From contig CM035170.1 of assembly GCA_020205615.1 (NCBI GenBank), positions 122,762,642 through 122,826,641 on the forward strand: a DNA stretch of 64,000 nt, in the 5' to 3' direction. The notes under the pieces were generated by a model. That model was not told the origin of the DNA and ran no database searches. It saw only the letters and a program-made list of their open reading frames with translations. This DNA comes from Panax quinquefolius (taxonomy: Eukaryota > Streptophyta > Magnoliopsida > Apiales > Araliaceae). Shown here piece after piece: positions 24,701 to 35,481 of the stretch. The first letter of the stretch is position 1. Each line of letters opens with the position of its first letter. A program made the translations under genes and the position numbers.

Positions 24701-26110
24701 CGAAAGCAACCTTAACTTTTTCTATTAAAGTCGGGCTCTACGCGCGATACTGACATCATCGCACTCGCTCCTCAAGATATGATCTTCTACTCAATGCGCC
24801 ACCTACCACGCTCGCTTTTACTGTGATGGTATCAATAGTGTGGTCGTAGTCTTTCAATAGCTCGAGCCAACGTCCGCCGCATGTTGAGTTCTTTTTGAGT
24901 GAAGAAATATTTAAGGCTTTTATGGTCTCAATATATCTCCACTTTCTCCCCATATAGATAGTGCCTCCATATTTTTTAATGAACGATCGGCCGCTAACTC
25001 TAGATCATGAGTAGTAGGATAATTCCTCTCATACTCTTTAAGTTGTCGCGAGGCATAAAGGCTATGACTTTCCCACGTTGCATGAGAACACATCCTAACC
25101 CTTTGCTCAAGCATCATCAGAGATAACAAATCCATCCGAACCAGATGGTATTGTTAGAACAGTCTTAAATAAGTCTCCTCTTAAGCTCTTGGAAACTTTT
25201 CTCGCATTCTTCGCTCCAAACGAATTTTGTATCCTTCCGAAGTTAGTTGAAGTTAATGGAGTAGCGATTCGAGAAAACCCTTCCACTTAATCTCCGATAA
25301 TAACCAACTTAAGCCCAAAAGCTACGACTTTCACCACCGACTTCTGGTTGTTCCTAACTTCAGATTGCTTCAATCTTCACGGATCAACAGATACTCCATG
25401 TTTCGACACCACGTGCCCAAGGAATGCTACTTCCTCGCCGTAACTCGCATTTCTTCAATTTGGCATATAGTTGGTTTTCACGAAGCCTTTCGAGTACCAA
25501 ATTTCAAATGGTGCTCATGATCTTCACGGCTTTTGGAATATATGAGGATGTCATCAATAAAGACAACAACGAATCGATCCAAATATTCCTCAATACTCGG
25601 TTCATCATATCCATGAAAGTCGCAGGAGCATTAGTTAGTCCGAAAGACACGACTAAGAATTCATAATGCCCATACCGAAGTTCTCAAGGCGTCTTTTGAA
25701 TATCCTCGCCTAATCTTCATTGATGATATCCGTAATCTAAGATCGATTTTTGAAAAGAATTGTGCCCCTTGTAATCGGGTCAAACAAGTCATCAATACGA
25801 GGTAGAGGATACCTATTCTTGATGGTGACATGGTTCAATTCCCGATAGTCAATACAAAGTCAGATACTCCGCTCTTTTTTCTTTACAAAATAAAACAGGA
25901 GCACCCCAAGGAGATGTACTAGATTTAATGAAACCGATGTCCAACAATTCTCGTAGTTGGACCTTTAACTCTTGAAGTTCAATAGAGCCATTCGATATGG
26001 GGTTTTAGAAATGGGCTTTATACTGAGTTCAAGATCAATAAAGAATTCAACTTCACGCTCGGGGTGCCAGGGAAGTTCTTCTTGAAATACGCCAGAAAGT
26101 CAATAACAAC
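24700..26110 (-). pseudogene. Ty3/gypsy reverse transcriptase and RNase H, frameshifted
   Basis: On the minus strand near 26020 there is an EREVEF/FIDLE-like stretch, then [27 protein letters not shown] and SPWGAPVLF follow at about 25880 to 25980 (RT fingers), then a degenerate YRELN segment near 25840. The RNase H part gives YASRQLKEYERNYPTTHDLE (about 24990 to 25060) and WLELLKDYDHTIDTITVKA (about 24815 to 24870), the usual end of the gypsy RNase H domain. Frame changes occur between each block. The element continues into integrase on its left. On its right, homology stops at 26110 and resumes in the same region at about 27640 to 27760, implying an inserted block. Confidence 0.85.
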
Positions 26111-26159
26111 AGAATATTATTCAAATTTGACGTGTCTTTATTCAAATCCATAACATGTA

Positions 26160-26335
26160 TTCATTAAGATCACGACCACAAATTATCCATGCACTACTAC
26201 CAAAGATAATTGTGTATTCATTAAGATCACGACCACAAATTATCCATGCACTACTACCAAAGATAATTGTGTATTCATTAAGATATCACGACCACAAATT
26301 ATCCATGCACTACTACCAAAGATAATTGTGTATTC
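26160..26335 (-). repeat. 57-bp tandem repeat, three nearly identical units
   Basis: Three units of TCATTAAGATCACGACC, AAATTATCCATGCACTAC and CAAAGATAATTGTGTAT, differing only by a two-base insertion (AGATATCACG) in the third. The unit resembles the TAGTGCATGGATAATTGTGGTCGTGAT repeats of subfamily II LTRs (for example near 14090), read in reverse. Confidence 0.9.
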
Positions 26336-26339
26336 ATTT

Positions 26340-27640
26340 ACTGTTATGATTATACCAAACAATCCTCGGTCATAATCATACCAAGTCCATCTAGAAGCCA
26401 TGATGACTTTCAACATAATATAAGCATTTAGGATAATGATATAAAGAATCAATCAAATGAGATAAAGGATAAATATTAAACATTTATAATATAATTTATC
26501 CAGATTCAAGAATATCCCCATGTTTTCAATCACTTAATAATCTCATAATCTAATATCATTAATATTATAACAATATTTTAATCACTTCTTAAATTTATAA
26601 ACAATTTATCTTAATTGTTTACGCTTTTACCATATAATGCATTTAATCATTCAAAATGTCATACTCATAAAATATCATCACCAATTATCAAATCCCTCAT
26701 CAAAAATATGCATATACTCTATATAGGATTCTCTAGCCATAAAATCCTATTTTCAACTTTGTTACTTCACATAACATATTTAACTCATATGTTCAGAATT
26801 CAAACTATTTTCATGAAAATACCAAATCAGCCCCAAAAATATTTCTTTTCTGGGATTTAGCATAATATAGTCCCATAATGAAAATATATTTTTCTCAAAG
26901 AATTTTAAAATTCATTTACTATTTTTAAAAATCAATTTCCACTTAATTCCTTAAGAAATTAGCTACCTCAAGTTTAACTCCAAAATTCCCAAATCTTGGC
27001 AGGACCTTACACATGTTAACGTGAGCTTCCAGTTTAAATTTCATGGTCATCTGAGTTATAGAACTCTAAGGTTATAGCATTTTTCGTCGGAAAAACCTAA
27101 ATATTGAAATAGTCATAACTTGCTCATTTTAAGTCGTAATGAGCTCATTTTTGGACAGGAGGTACTTTATACCATATACTTTCATGTCCTAAAAGGCCAG
27201 AATTTTTTCTCATAATTTAAGTGGCCGAAACAGCCCCTTAAAGTTTCTGGGCAAGAGCATTTTCAAAATTTACAACTTTGGCCTCCTTTGCTAAAAATCA
27301 GTCCACACAAAAATCTACAACACCTTTTCCAGTAATTCCACTTGGATTAGTTAGGTAACTCATAGATCTAACTCTAGGACTTGACCACATTCAAAAATTC
27401 AAAATATAACAAGAGATATGGTCAATTGAATTTCATGTTACGCTTTTCACCAAAAATCGATTTTTCAACCCTTTGTGATTTCTAAGAAACTTTCATGTTT
27501 TCACATAATAACCACATAACTCATCATAACACTTACTAATACTTCATATACCCATGATTTTCATTAGTCCAATGCTTTTATTATGACTTTCATCATAAAC
27601 CACGTAAACTGCTGCTCATTTTAGTTGAAGAAATATTTGA
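26340..27640 (-). mobile_element. Gypsy LTR-derived fragment interrupting pol
   Basis: From about 26460 to 26940 the sequence is the reverse complement of the 3880 to 4330 part of the long-form subfamily I LTR (GAACTGATTTGGTATTTTC, AATATTATTGTAATATTAAT). From 26940 to 27640 it is AT-rich with CGTCGGAAAAACC and GGCAGGACC-type motifs, which I read as LTR of a related but not otherwise present gypsy group. Neither end has a clear LTR terminus, so this is a rearranged fragment and not a clean insertion. Confidence 0.5.
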
Positions 27641-29290
27641 GGGTTTAAGAAATGGGTTTTTCAGATCGGGTCAATACAAAATTTGATTTTACGTTCTAGG
27701 TAGGCTAGGAAGTCTTCAAGAATACGCCAAGAAATTTATTAATGATAGAAATATCATTCAAAATCGTTACATTTCGTCAAGACTTGGATAAGACGTCACA
27801 TCGATACCAACTGTGACTTCTATCCCTTAACCTAGATAAGATCTCACAATGATACCTATAAACTTGCCATCTTCATTCACGACGCCGCTTACGTGAAAAG
27901 TCCGCTTTTTGCATTCCACACAAGGAAGTCAACAACGAAAGGATCGGGGTTTTACTTATGGCTTGATATAACAAATGATTAACTTTGTGGTTTGGTTACT
28001 TTGAATTCAGTATAACAAAGTCGGGTTGGTTTAGAATATGAAAGCTAACAACCTTACAAAAAGAATAATAAGTAGTTAATCAATCGCTTTCAAAAATTAC
28101 CTCAAAGGCAATAATTTTTAAAGATATAAGATCGTGAAAGTGTTTATTTGAAACAACAAGATTAATAAACAAAGGAGGTAGTGAAGGTTTCTCCCAACGA
28201 AGTTTCAATAGATAAATCAAAGTCTATTTTTTTTTTTTGAGTCAAATTTAAACATCGAACACAACTAGGTAGAATAAAAGAGTGGGTAGAACTTGTATTG
28301 AATAAAGTATAGACTTCGTAATAATTAATTTACCCGTAATAACTTCGCTCGGCTTTCGGACTAAACGCCTCGCTTAAATTACCGAAGTTTGACTTTACTA
28401 TAGGTACATTCCACCCTTAAGTGCTTCTTCACATTCCCGATCCATGATTTGAATCATTATTCTCCGATCCATATCGAATTCGGGTCGACCGCCATGCATG
28501 TGGTAATTCGAATTCGATGTTGTCTTCTCCCAATCACATTCCAAAAAAGCAAAGTCCATTTCATCTATTTTCGCTTTATCGATCTGGACGCCTTTTTCTA
28601 CACTATCAACGCTGTCAGGCAGCCTTTTTACCCATGCATCGCTCTATTCTCCTTCGCTCAGCTTGTTTCTTCTTTTTACCGATCTTTGATTTTAAATTCT
28701 CGATTCCAACTTTAATATCTTACACCCTCGCCAAAGCGTGATTTTGTTCGAAAGCATCACATATCGGGTAACCCAATTTTGAATTGTCAGATCCCTTTGT
28801 TCCACCTAATCGCTCATTGCTTCTTCAACCCGTTCTTCTAGCTCACTTAACACGATTTTGTAATTCTAAGTTTTGATCATAAATTTCTTCTAACCAATTC
28901 TCCTCAGTTCTCTTCTTCCTCTTCTTCCTCTTCTTCCTCACTTTCACCGCTACCTCCGCAACTAGCTCTAAGGTGCAACAATTAGTTCTTCATTTACTAC
29001 GTGGATATCTCTAATTTGTTCCTCGTCCGATAATCGCATTAACTCGATTAGTGATTAAAGGTGTCACAACTGGCCACATTCACTCCATTGTGAATATTTT
29101 CAACCGCCATTTCCAAACACCGCCACAACACAAGGGTTAATTAATATATCAAATATTATCCCTATACTCAACCGACCAATTAAATACCAAATAAACTTAG
29201 GTAGTCATACCAACAAGGAATTTCCGCTCTCCCTCCTAGTTCTTATCTCACATCTTAGCCGTGGATCATATCCCTAAGCTCGATACCAAC
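27641..29290 (-). pseudogene. Ty3/gypsy 5' internal region: gag-side remnant
   Basis: Adjoins the primer binding site (GTTGGTATCGAGCTTAGGG, inverted, at 29271 to 29290) and 5' LTR on its right. Near 29105, on the minus strand, ATGGCGGTTGAAAATATTC may be the gag start, since a matching ATG context occurs near 35280 in the other internal copy. About 28800 to 28960 encodes a Glu/Lys-rich stretch with LEEIYDQNLELQNRV, a possible coiled coil. About 27650 to 27760 gives an ERKIKFCIDPI-like stretch matching the start of the RT region. No long frame survives, and most of protease and the middle of gag cannot be recognised. Confidence 0.5.
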
Positions 29291-30334
29291 CGCGACGCCC
29301 CAAAATTAGGTATACGCCACCCATCTTGGGTCGCCACTTACATGGTACATAAATTCAAATACAACTTACTAACCTAACTGTCAGGTAATAATACGACATA
29401 AACCGTGAGTTTGAATACAAATATTGTCTACTAGATATTATATAAACTCAAAAGGAGTCCTCATCACACTATTTCACGTAATAGTGAGGACTACTAATGC
29501 TATCCTCTCGGACCATTACTTCGCTCCCCGACTCGTCTCCAACTATGTTCTCATTTTTCAAGAGAATAAGGTGAAAGAAAGGTGAGCTCAACTAGCCCAA
29601 GAAGAAATATTATGACTAAGATAATGCGTAATAAATTATCATTAGCCTTCAACAATGTTGTTAAACCGATAAAATACAATAGACAACCGTTTAATCTGCA
29701 TGTTTGAATAAGAATCCATTAAAAGAGTCAAGTAGAGAATAAAGTCTACTATCTTTTAGGTTTTAAAAGGTTTTCATCAATTTTTATCGTTGAGACTCAG
29801 CTTAATAATAAACCACCACATCTAATCATCCCTGTACCACGGTCAAGGATTTTCATCAAATTATCAATGGTCATGACTATACCGAATCACCCCGGTCATA
29901 ATCATACCAAAACTATCCATCATCGCATTACATGTGCCATCGAGGACTTTTGTCACATCATTTATATCAAGTCATGATTATACCGAATGATCCTCGGTCA
30001 TAATCATACTAAGTTCATCTACGCACGTAAGTCAAAGATAACATAATATAACATGAGGATGATGACAATGACATAGTAATTCAATAAAACAAGTTCAAGA
30101 ATTATTTAATCCATGAATTATTAACGCCCAAATTGTCAACACGACATCGCTTTCAGAAAGTAAAATTCAATAATGATCAAGAATATTTCCATGAAAAGAG
30201 ATATGGATGAAAACGCAAATATCAAGGATATTCTACTAATTTCATGGAGTATAAGTCAAAGTTTTAACCAACCGGGTATAATAAAGAATGGAATAACAAA
30301 AGAAATCACCACGCACGCAGATTGCATAGACAAA

Positions 30335-30760
30335 GTTATTCCAATGTAATAATAATAACGGAACTGTGTCGTGAAATTCACACCGATGTGATGTTCCAAA
30401 TGTAATAATAAAGATGGAACCAGATCCGGTGTAAAAACACATGATAGGATATTCCAAATGAATCGATAAAGATTTTAACCAGTCCGGTAAAAACACAAAT
30501 GAGGATGTTCCAAACAGTAATAATAAAAGCGGAACTGTGTCCGGTGTAAAACACATGCATGTGATGTTCCAATGTAATAATAGAAGAATGTCACCAAGTA
30601 TAGGTAAATCACAGATACAAAGTTATTCCAATGTAATAATAAGAATGGAATAACATAAGGATTTCACCAAGTATATAGGTACACAGATACAAAAGTTATG
30701 TATAGGTATGCCACTTTTACAAAGTTATTCCAACAGAATAATAATGAATGGAATAATGTA
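30335..30760 (-). repeat. ~57-bp tandem repeat of subfamily II LTR, inverted
   Basis: Units read GATGTTCCAAATGTAATAATAAAG, GGAACCAGATCCGGTGTAAAA and ACACATG on the plus strand. They give spurious open frames on the minus strand. Confidence 0.8.
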
Positions 30761-31097
30761 AGTTCTCTTCAAGAAAGAATAAAGAATAACACAACAAATA
30801 ATACCCCTCACCGTAAAAAGAACTGAATATGTAAGAAGTGAAGTAAGCAGTAATACTCTTCTTCTTTTCTATAACTTTTTCTCTATAGCTTCTCTCTATA
30901 ATTTCTCTCTCTGTAGTTTCAATGAATTCGTAAGAAAATAATGAAGGAATGAGCTTCTATTTATAGGAAAATGGAATGCATAAGAATCTAATCCATGAAC
31001 TATCTGCAGATTGATTTACTTTAATCTGACGGTCCATATTTAAAGAAAAATCTTTTAAATAAAATATAATATATTCTATTTATATAAAAACATTTTA

Positions 31098-31160
31098 CTA
31101 TGCAAACACTATGCAATACTACGCAAAACACTACGCAAAACACTACGCAACACTACGCAT
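31098..31160. repeat. Short tandem repeat CACTACGCAAAA
   Basis: About five units of 10 to 12 bases (CACTATGCAATACTACGC, then CACTACGCAAAA). They are flanked on each side by a copy of AAAATATAATATATTCTATTTAT (at about 31061 and 31165), so the array sits between two direct repeats of about 23 bases. Confidence 0.75.
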
Positions 31161-31707
31161 AATAAAATATAATATATTCTATTTATGTAATAACTTTAAT
31201 AAAGTATTCTATTTTATATAAAAGATGTTTCGCATTTTATTACATTAATAATAATGAATAAAACAAAACGCCATTATCGCATTATAATAATTCATATTAT
31301 TAATCGACAATAATGGAATCAAACCGAGTGACTTCTCACATAAGATCAATAATCAATACCCGCTTCTTACGCAACCACACGTGACATCGTATTTTTTTAC
31401 TACCGAAAGTAGTTCAACAAAGAACTACACAGTAAAACTTCCGCCGTTATTTCAATAAAATATTTTTGTCGCTTTTCAATCCGATAATAATTTCGCTAGG
31501 GGTCCACCAATGATTGAGCATTGCAGATTTAATATTCCTCGCTAAAACGAATATTCCCCACCAATCGAATATAATATAACCACTTGATACTTTGCAAAAT
31601 TTATAAATACTACCCACAACTATAATATTATCTCAAATTCACACCATAATATTAAAAATTATTTTAACAAAATTTAAATCTTTATTGATAAAATCTGGGG
31701 TCTCACA

Positions 31708-32089
31708 AATGTTTCCTCCCTTAGAACCGATTCTTTCAAGACCGCTATCTTTATAATGGTCGTTGTTAAATCTCCTCTTTTAAAATCTCCTCGACTCGCT
31801 TTCTTCTATTTTCATGGCTATGATTACCACCAGAGTGGTTACCATTTCGTCCGTCTGCTTTCTTTTCTCCGCAGTTATCATTATTTTGTTGATCGTTATC
31901 TCCGATACGATCCTCGGTTGTGGTCCATCGGGTGACCGCACTTTCGTTATCTCGCCTAATAATTGAGCCTCATTATAACATCCGAATAAAGAGAAAATTT
32001 ATGAGAAATGAGATATCGACGTACGCCGGTTTCAAACCTCTAAGAAACATCCGCCATAATACGTTCCTCATTCTCCACTAAATGAGGTA
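31708..32089 (-). pseudogene. Ty3/gypsy gag fragment (C-terminal half), interrupted
   Basis: On the minus strand, starting at the LTR junction, it reads HLVENEERI-like then FLRGL (in another frame), then GVRRYLISHKFSLYSD, LNY-ARIT and a Lys/Arg-rich tail. This is the order of a plant gypsy Gag (capsid C-terminal half). It ends in a polypurine-like tract and an LTR with no pol between, so pol was lost from this element. Its N-terminal part lies beyond the inserted LTR, at 34708 to 35481. Confidence 0.65.
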
Positions 32090-34707
32090 TGTGACGCCCA
32101 AAATAGGTATACATCACCCATTCTCGAAGTCGCCAAATACATGGTACATGTAAACAACTACAACTTTATTATCACAACAAGAAACTGTGAGTTTAAATAC
32201 AAATATTATCTTCTGATAATATCTATACTCAAATAAATCCTCATCACATTTATTGATACATTATTTTACAAAATGGTGAGGACTACTAAACAATCCTTTC
32301 TAAAACCTTCATTCCATACCCCGACTCAGATTGCTATATTCTCGCCTCCCGAGAAGAATGGAACAAAAAGGAAAAGGGTGAGCTCAACTAGCTCAAGAAG
32401 AATACTATGACTAAGATAATATACAACAAATTATCATTAGTCTCCAACAGGAAAAATCGATAGAATACAATATACAACAAGTTTCAGATCAATATTCATG
32501 AATGAAATAATAATTCATAAGAGTTACGTAGAGAATGAAATCTACTATAATCTATGAATTTAATAGTCCATCATCAATATTTTATCCAAAGAATATCAAT
32601 CAATATTCATCTCAAATCAAATATTCATCTTTGCACTACAGCCAAAGATATTCATCAATCATATTCATCTCAACACTGCTCATCTTTCAACACTGCCAAA
32701 GATCATCTTTGAAATCATTCATCTTCGTGCACTATGTGCCAAAGATATTCAATAATATCATCATTTAAGACCGAGGATGATGAAAAATATTTTTAAAGAA
32801 CGAATCCAGTGGAACAAAATGACAAGGATTAAGGATTAAGGATTCGTACTTTGTTTTATCCATGTCCAACAATACCTCTAAAATAATCATAGTGGTGTAA
32901 AATTCAAGAATGATCAAAACATGGATACAATCAAAGCTAGTATCCGAATAGATATTTTGGACTAAAAAGAAGAAATTTTATTTTTCGATGAATAGTGTCG
33001 ATACGTGAATAAGATCAGATACGTGAATAGTCACAGATACGTGAATAGTAATTCGACACCAAAAGATGAAATTCCACAAAAAACATTTTCACGCTTACTT
33101 AATAGTACTCGTGAATAAGAATCGTGAATAAGAACTCATGAATAAGAACTCGTGAATAAGAACTCATGAATAGTAACCCGATACATGAAAAAGTTCCAAA
33201 TTTGATAAAACTTCAGATCAACATTTCAAAGATAATGATATCAAGAAATAATATCATTTAAAAAAAATAATATCCCTTACCTCAAAGAATCAAGATTTCT
33301 AAGAAAAGGCTCAAGTGATCTTTGAATGAAACTTCAGATCTAACAAAGAACTCTCAAAATATCTAAATACTCACAAAATACGCCAATAATATAGAGAGAG
33401 AAAGAGAAAACTTTGTTTCGGTGTGATTTTCAATTCTAACTTAGCTCTCTATTTATAGAAAATGTTAAGACGTCAAGCAGATTTAACTCGCAACCCCGAT
33501 GGCTTTTTTACTCGCTACTATTCCCACCCACCACATTTGAAAATTCAATTGAACACATTTTCACCAACCAAAAGTGGGGCCCACCAATTCTAGAATTTTC
33601 CACCAAAATCATTTATAACCTAATTTCGAATCACCACCTCTTAAAATTCATAATAAATTATACGCTCATTTTAATTCGGTTCAAAATTTGTGGACATATA
33701 CTCAACTTATATATGTATAACATATCCAAAATTACAACGATCCAACTATTTGATTAAATATTATAACTCACACAATAAAGTCGTAATAACAACCGATTTG
33801 ATCTTTTAATACCTCCAATCCGAGATAAAATACAAATAAAACATCTCAAAGATTAATTCCTTCATTAATAACCACATAAATAAATCCATCATTTATATAA
33901 AATAAATATTTCCTTATCATATGAATCAATAATTAATTATTCACAAATAATATTACGTAATCACATTTATGACAACCAGATCGCTCCTCAGAAAGAGGGG
34001 CTTTCAATAAGGATCTCCTCATCTGCGCCGCAAATTAGGTGACCAAACCTCTCCTTAGACAAAACTTTCTAGACATTGCCAATAATGTTATCTAATAATA
34101 TTATTCAAATAATATGAATTATTGATCCGATAATGGGAAATATCGTGTAAATGACAATTATTGAAACAATAATAATATAAAATATCAACGCAACAATTAT
34201 TGAATCAATAAAATAAAATATTGAACAAGAATTCATCGTGAAAATTATTGAGTAAAGGCCTTCACGTAAGGATCAATAATTCAACAATATGCAGGTAATA
34301 CCGTTCGCCATCGCAACCACGCCAGACATCGTATTTTAACCACCAAGTATTCCAAATGCCTTAATTGCAGAATAACTACGCCGTTATTTATAACCACCCA
34401 AACTTTGCTGCTTTTTCTCATCCAATCGCTTTCACATGGGCCCACACATGGTCATGTACATTCGCATTTAATATTCCCCGACAAGATTTAATATTCCACG
34501 ACCAAACGAATATTCCCAACAAAGATTTAATATTCCACGACCAAACGAATATTCCCGACAAAAAATGAATATTTTATAACCACTGCTTATTTTGAAATAT
34601 TTGCGTATTTAACCCTTAACTATCCACATTAATCAAATCAACCCTTAGTATTTCAAAATAATAAATAAAGGAAATTCCTTTTATTTAAAAAATTTTCTGG
34701 TCTTACA
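32090..34707 (-). mobile_element. Solo Ty3/gypsy LTR (subfamily I, short form) inserted in gag
   Basis: About 2.6 kb with both termini present: TGTGACGCCC at the left and GGTCTTACA at the right. Gag sequence on the two sides is continuous in meaning (minus strand: an FEL/FCL-type stretch, then PHLVENEER), so the LTR interrupts gag. The flanking five bases are AGGTA (left) and AAGGC/AGGCA (right), an imperfect target duplication. It contains leader repeats at about 32625 to 32755, the 14-bp repeat at 33105 to 33175 and an inverted TATA box at 33450. Confidence 0.75.
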
Positions 34708-35481
34708 AAGGCAAAACTCGGATAACTGCAAACTTTGCTCTCGATCGAGACACCGTCACGTTGTTTTGTTCCAATCGATGAACTCCACTTCCTTCATATA
34801 CGATTTAACACTTTCGTGAAAGTATTTGTCATTAAATAGCTTCAAACGTCTCCCAAGACATCGCCGAGTGCGGTACGGATGGGTACGCTTCACGACTCCC
34901 ACCAAGAATCCGCCTCGCCATTTTAACATAAAGGTGGCGAATGGAACTTTCGTTCTCCGCATCCCAAGACATCGAATATCTTAGTAATTTGTTTGACCCA
35001 TGTTTCCGCCATGATCGGATCCGCTTTCCTTAAATTCGTGGTCCCAACTCTTTAAGCTGGTTTGTGATAACCCGTGAATCGCTATCATTTCTCCTCGTAT
35101 TTTGAACACGAGTCTCTCTCTCGTCTCGATTTTGTACATAATCGCGAAAAAACTTCTAAACATCCCTCGCTCATCATCTCGCTTCAATGGTGTTGTTCAC
35201 GGGAGGAACATTGCCACTGTTGCACGCTTCTCCTCGCTGGTGAGTACGACAGCATCCACTCGGCCTCATTTCCATTGTTAATATTCTCACGACATTCTCA
35301 AATACCGTCATAAAACAAGGGTTAATTAAGGAAATCAATATATCACATAATATCCCTATATACCGACCAACTAACAAATAAGCTTAGTAGGACACACTAA
35401 CAAGGATTTACTCGCTCTCCCTCCTAGTTCTATTTCCCGATCTCCGCCGGAGATCATATCCCTAAGCTCGATACTAAATCG
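34708..35481 (-). pseudogene. Ty3/gypsy PBS and gag N-terminal half
   Basis: From right to left: a primer binding site (TTTAGTATCGAGCTTAGGG, inverted, at 35463 to 35481), a leader of about 180 bases, then gag. Visible gag motifs are VPFATFMLKWRG (about 34940), VKRTHPYRT, FNDKYFHESVKSY and EVEFID (about 34770 to 34830). These match the capsid region of plant gypsy Gag, which packages the element's RNA. Frames change at least twice. Gag stops at the solo LTR at 34707 and resumes at 32089. Confidence 0.75.

Larger units (their letters stand above)
29291..31707 (-). mobile_element. Ty3/gypsy LTR, subfamily II, minus strand, ~2.4 kb
   Basis: Runs from CGCGACGCCCC (LTR end, inverted) to CTGGGGTCTCACA (LTR start, inverted). 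The primer binding site lies on its left and a polypurine-like tract (TTTCCTCCCTTAG, inverted) on its right, so it has internal sequence on both sides. It contains inverted 57-bp-type repeats at about 30335 to 30760, an inverted TATA box at 30958 and a CACTACGCAAAA short repeat at 31098 to 31160. Confidence 0.8.

Noticed and set aside
25424..25666. Plus-strand ORF of 80 codons
   Set aside because: It is antisense to the gypsy reverse transcriptase read on the minus strand.
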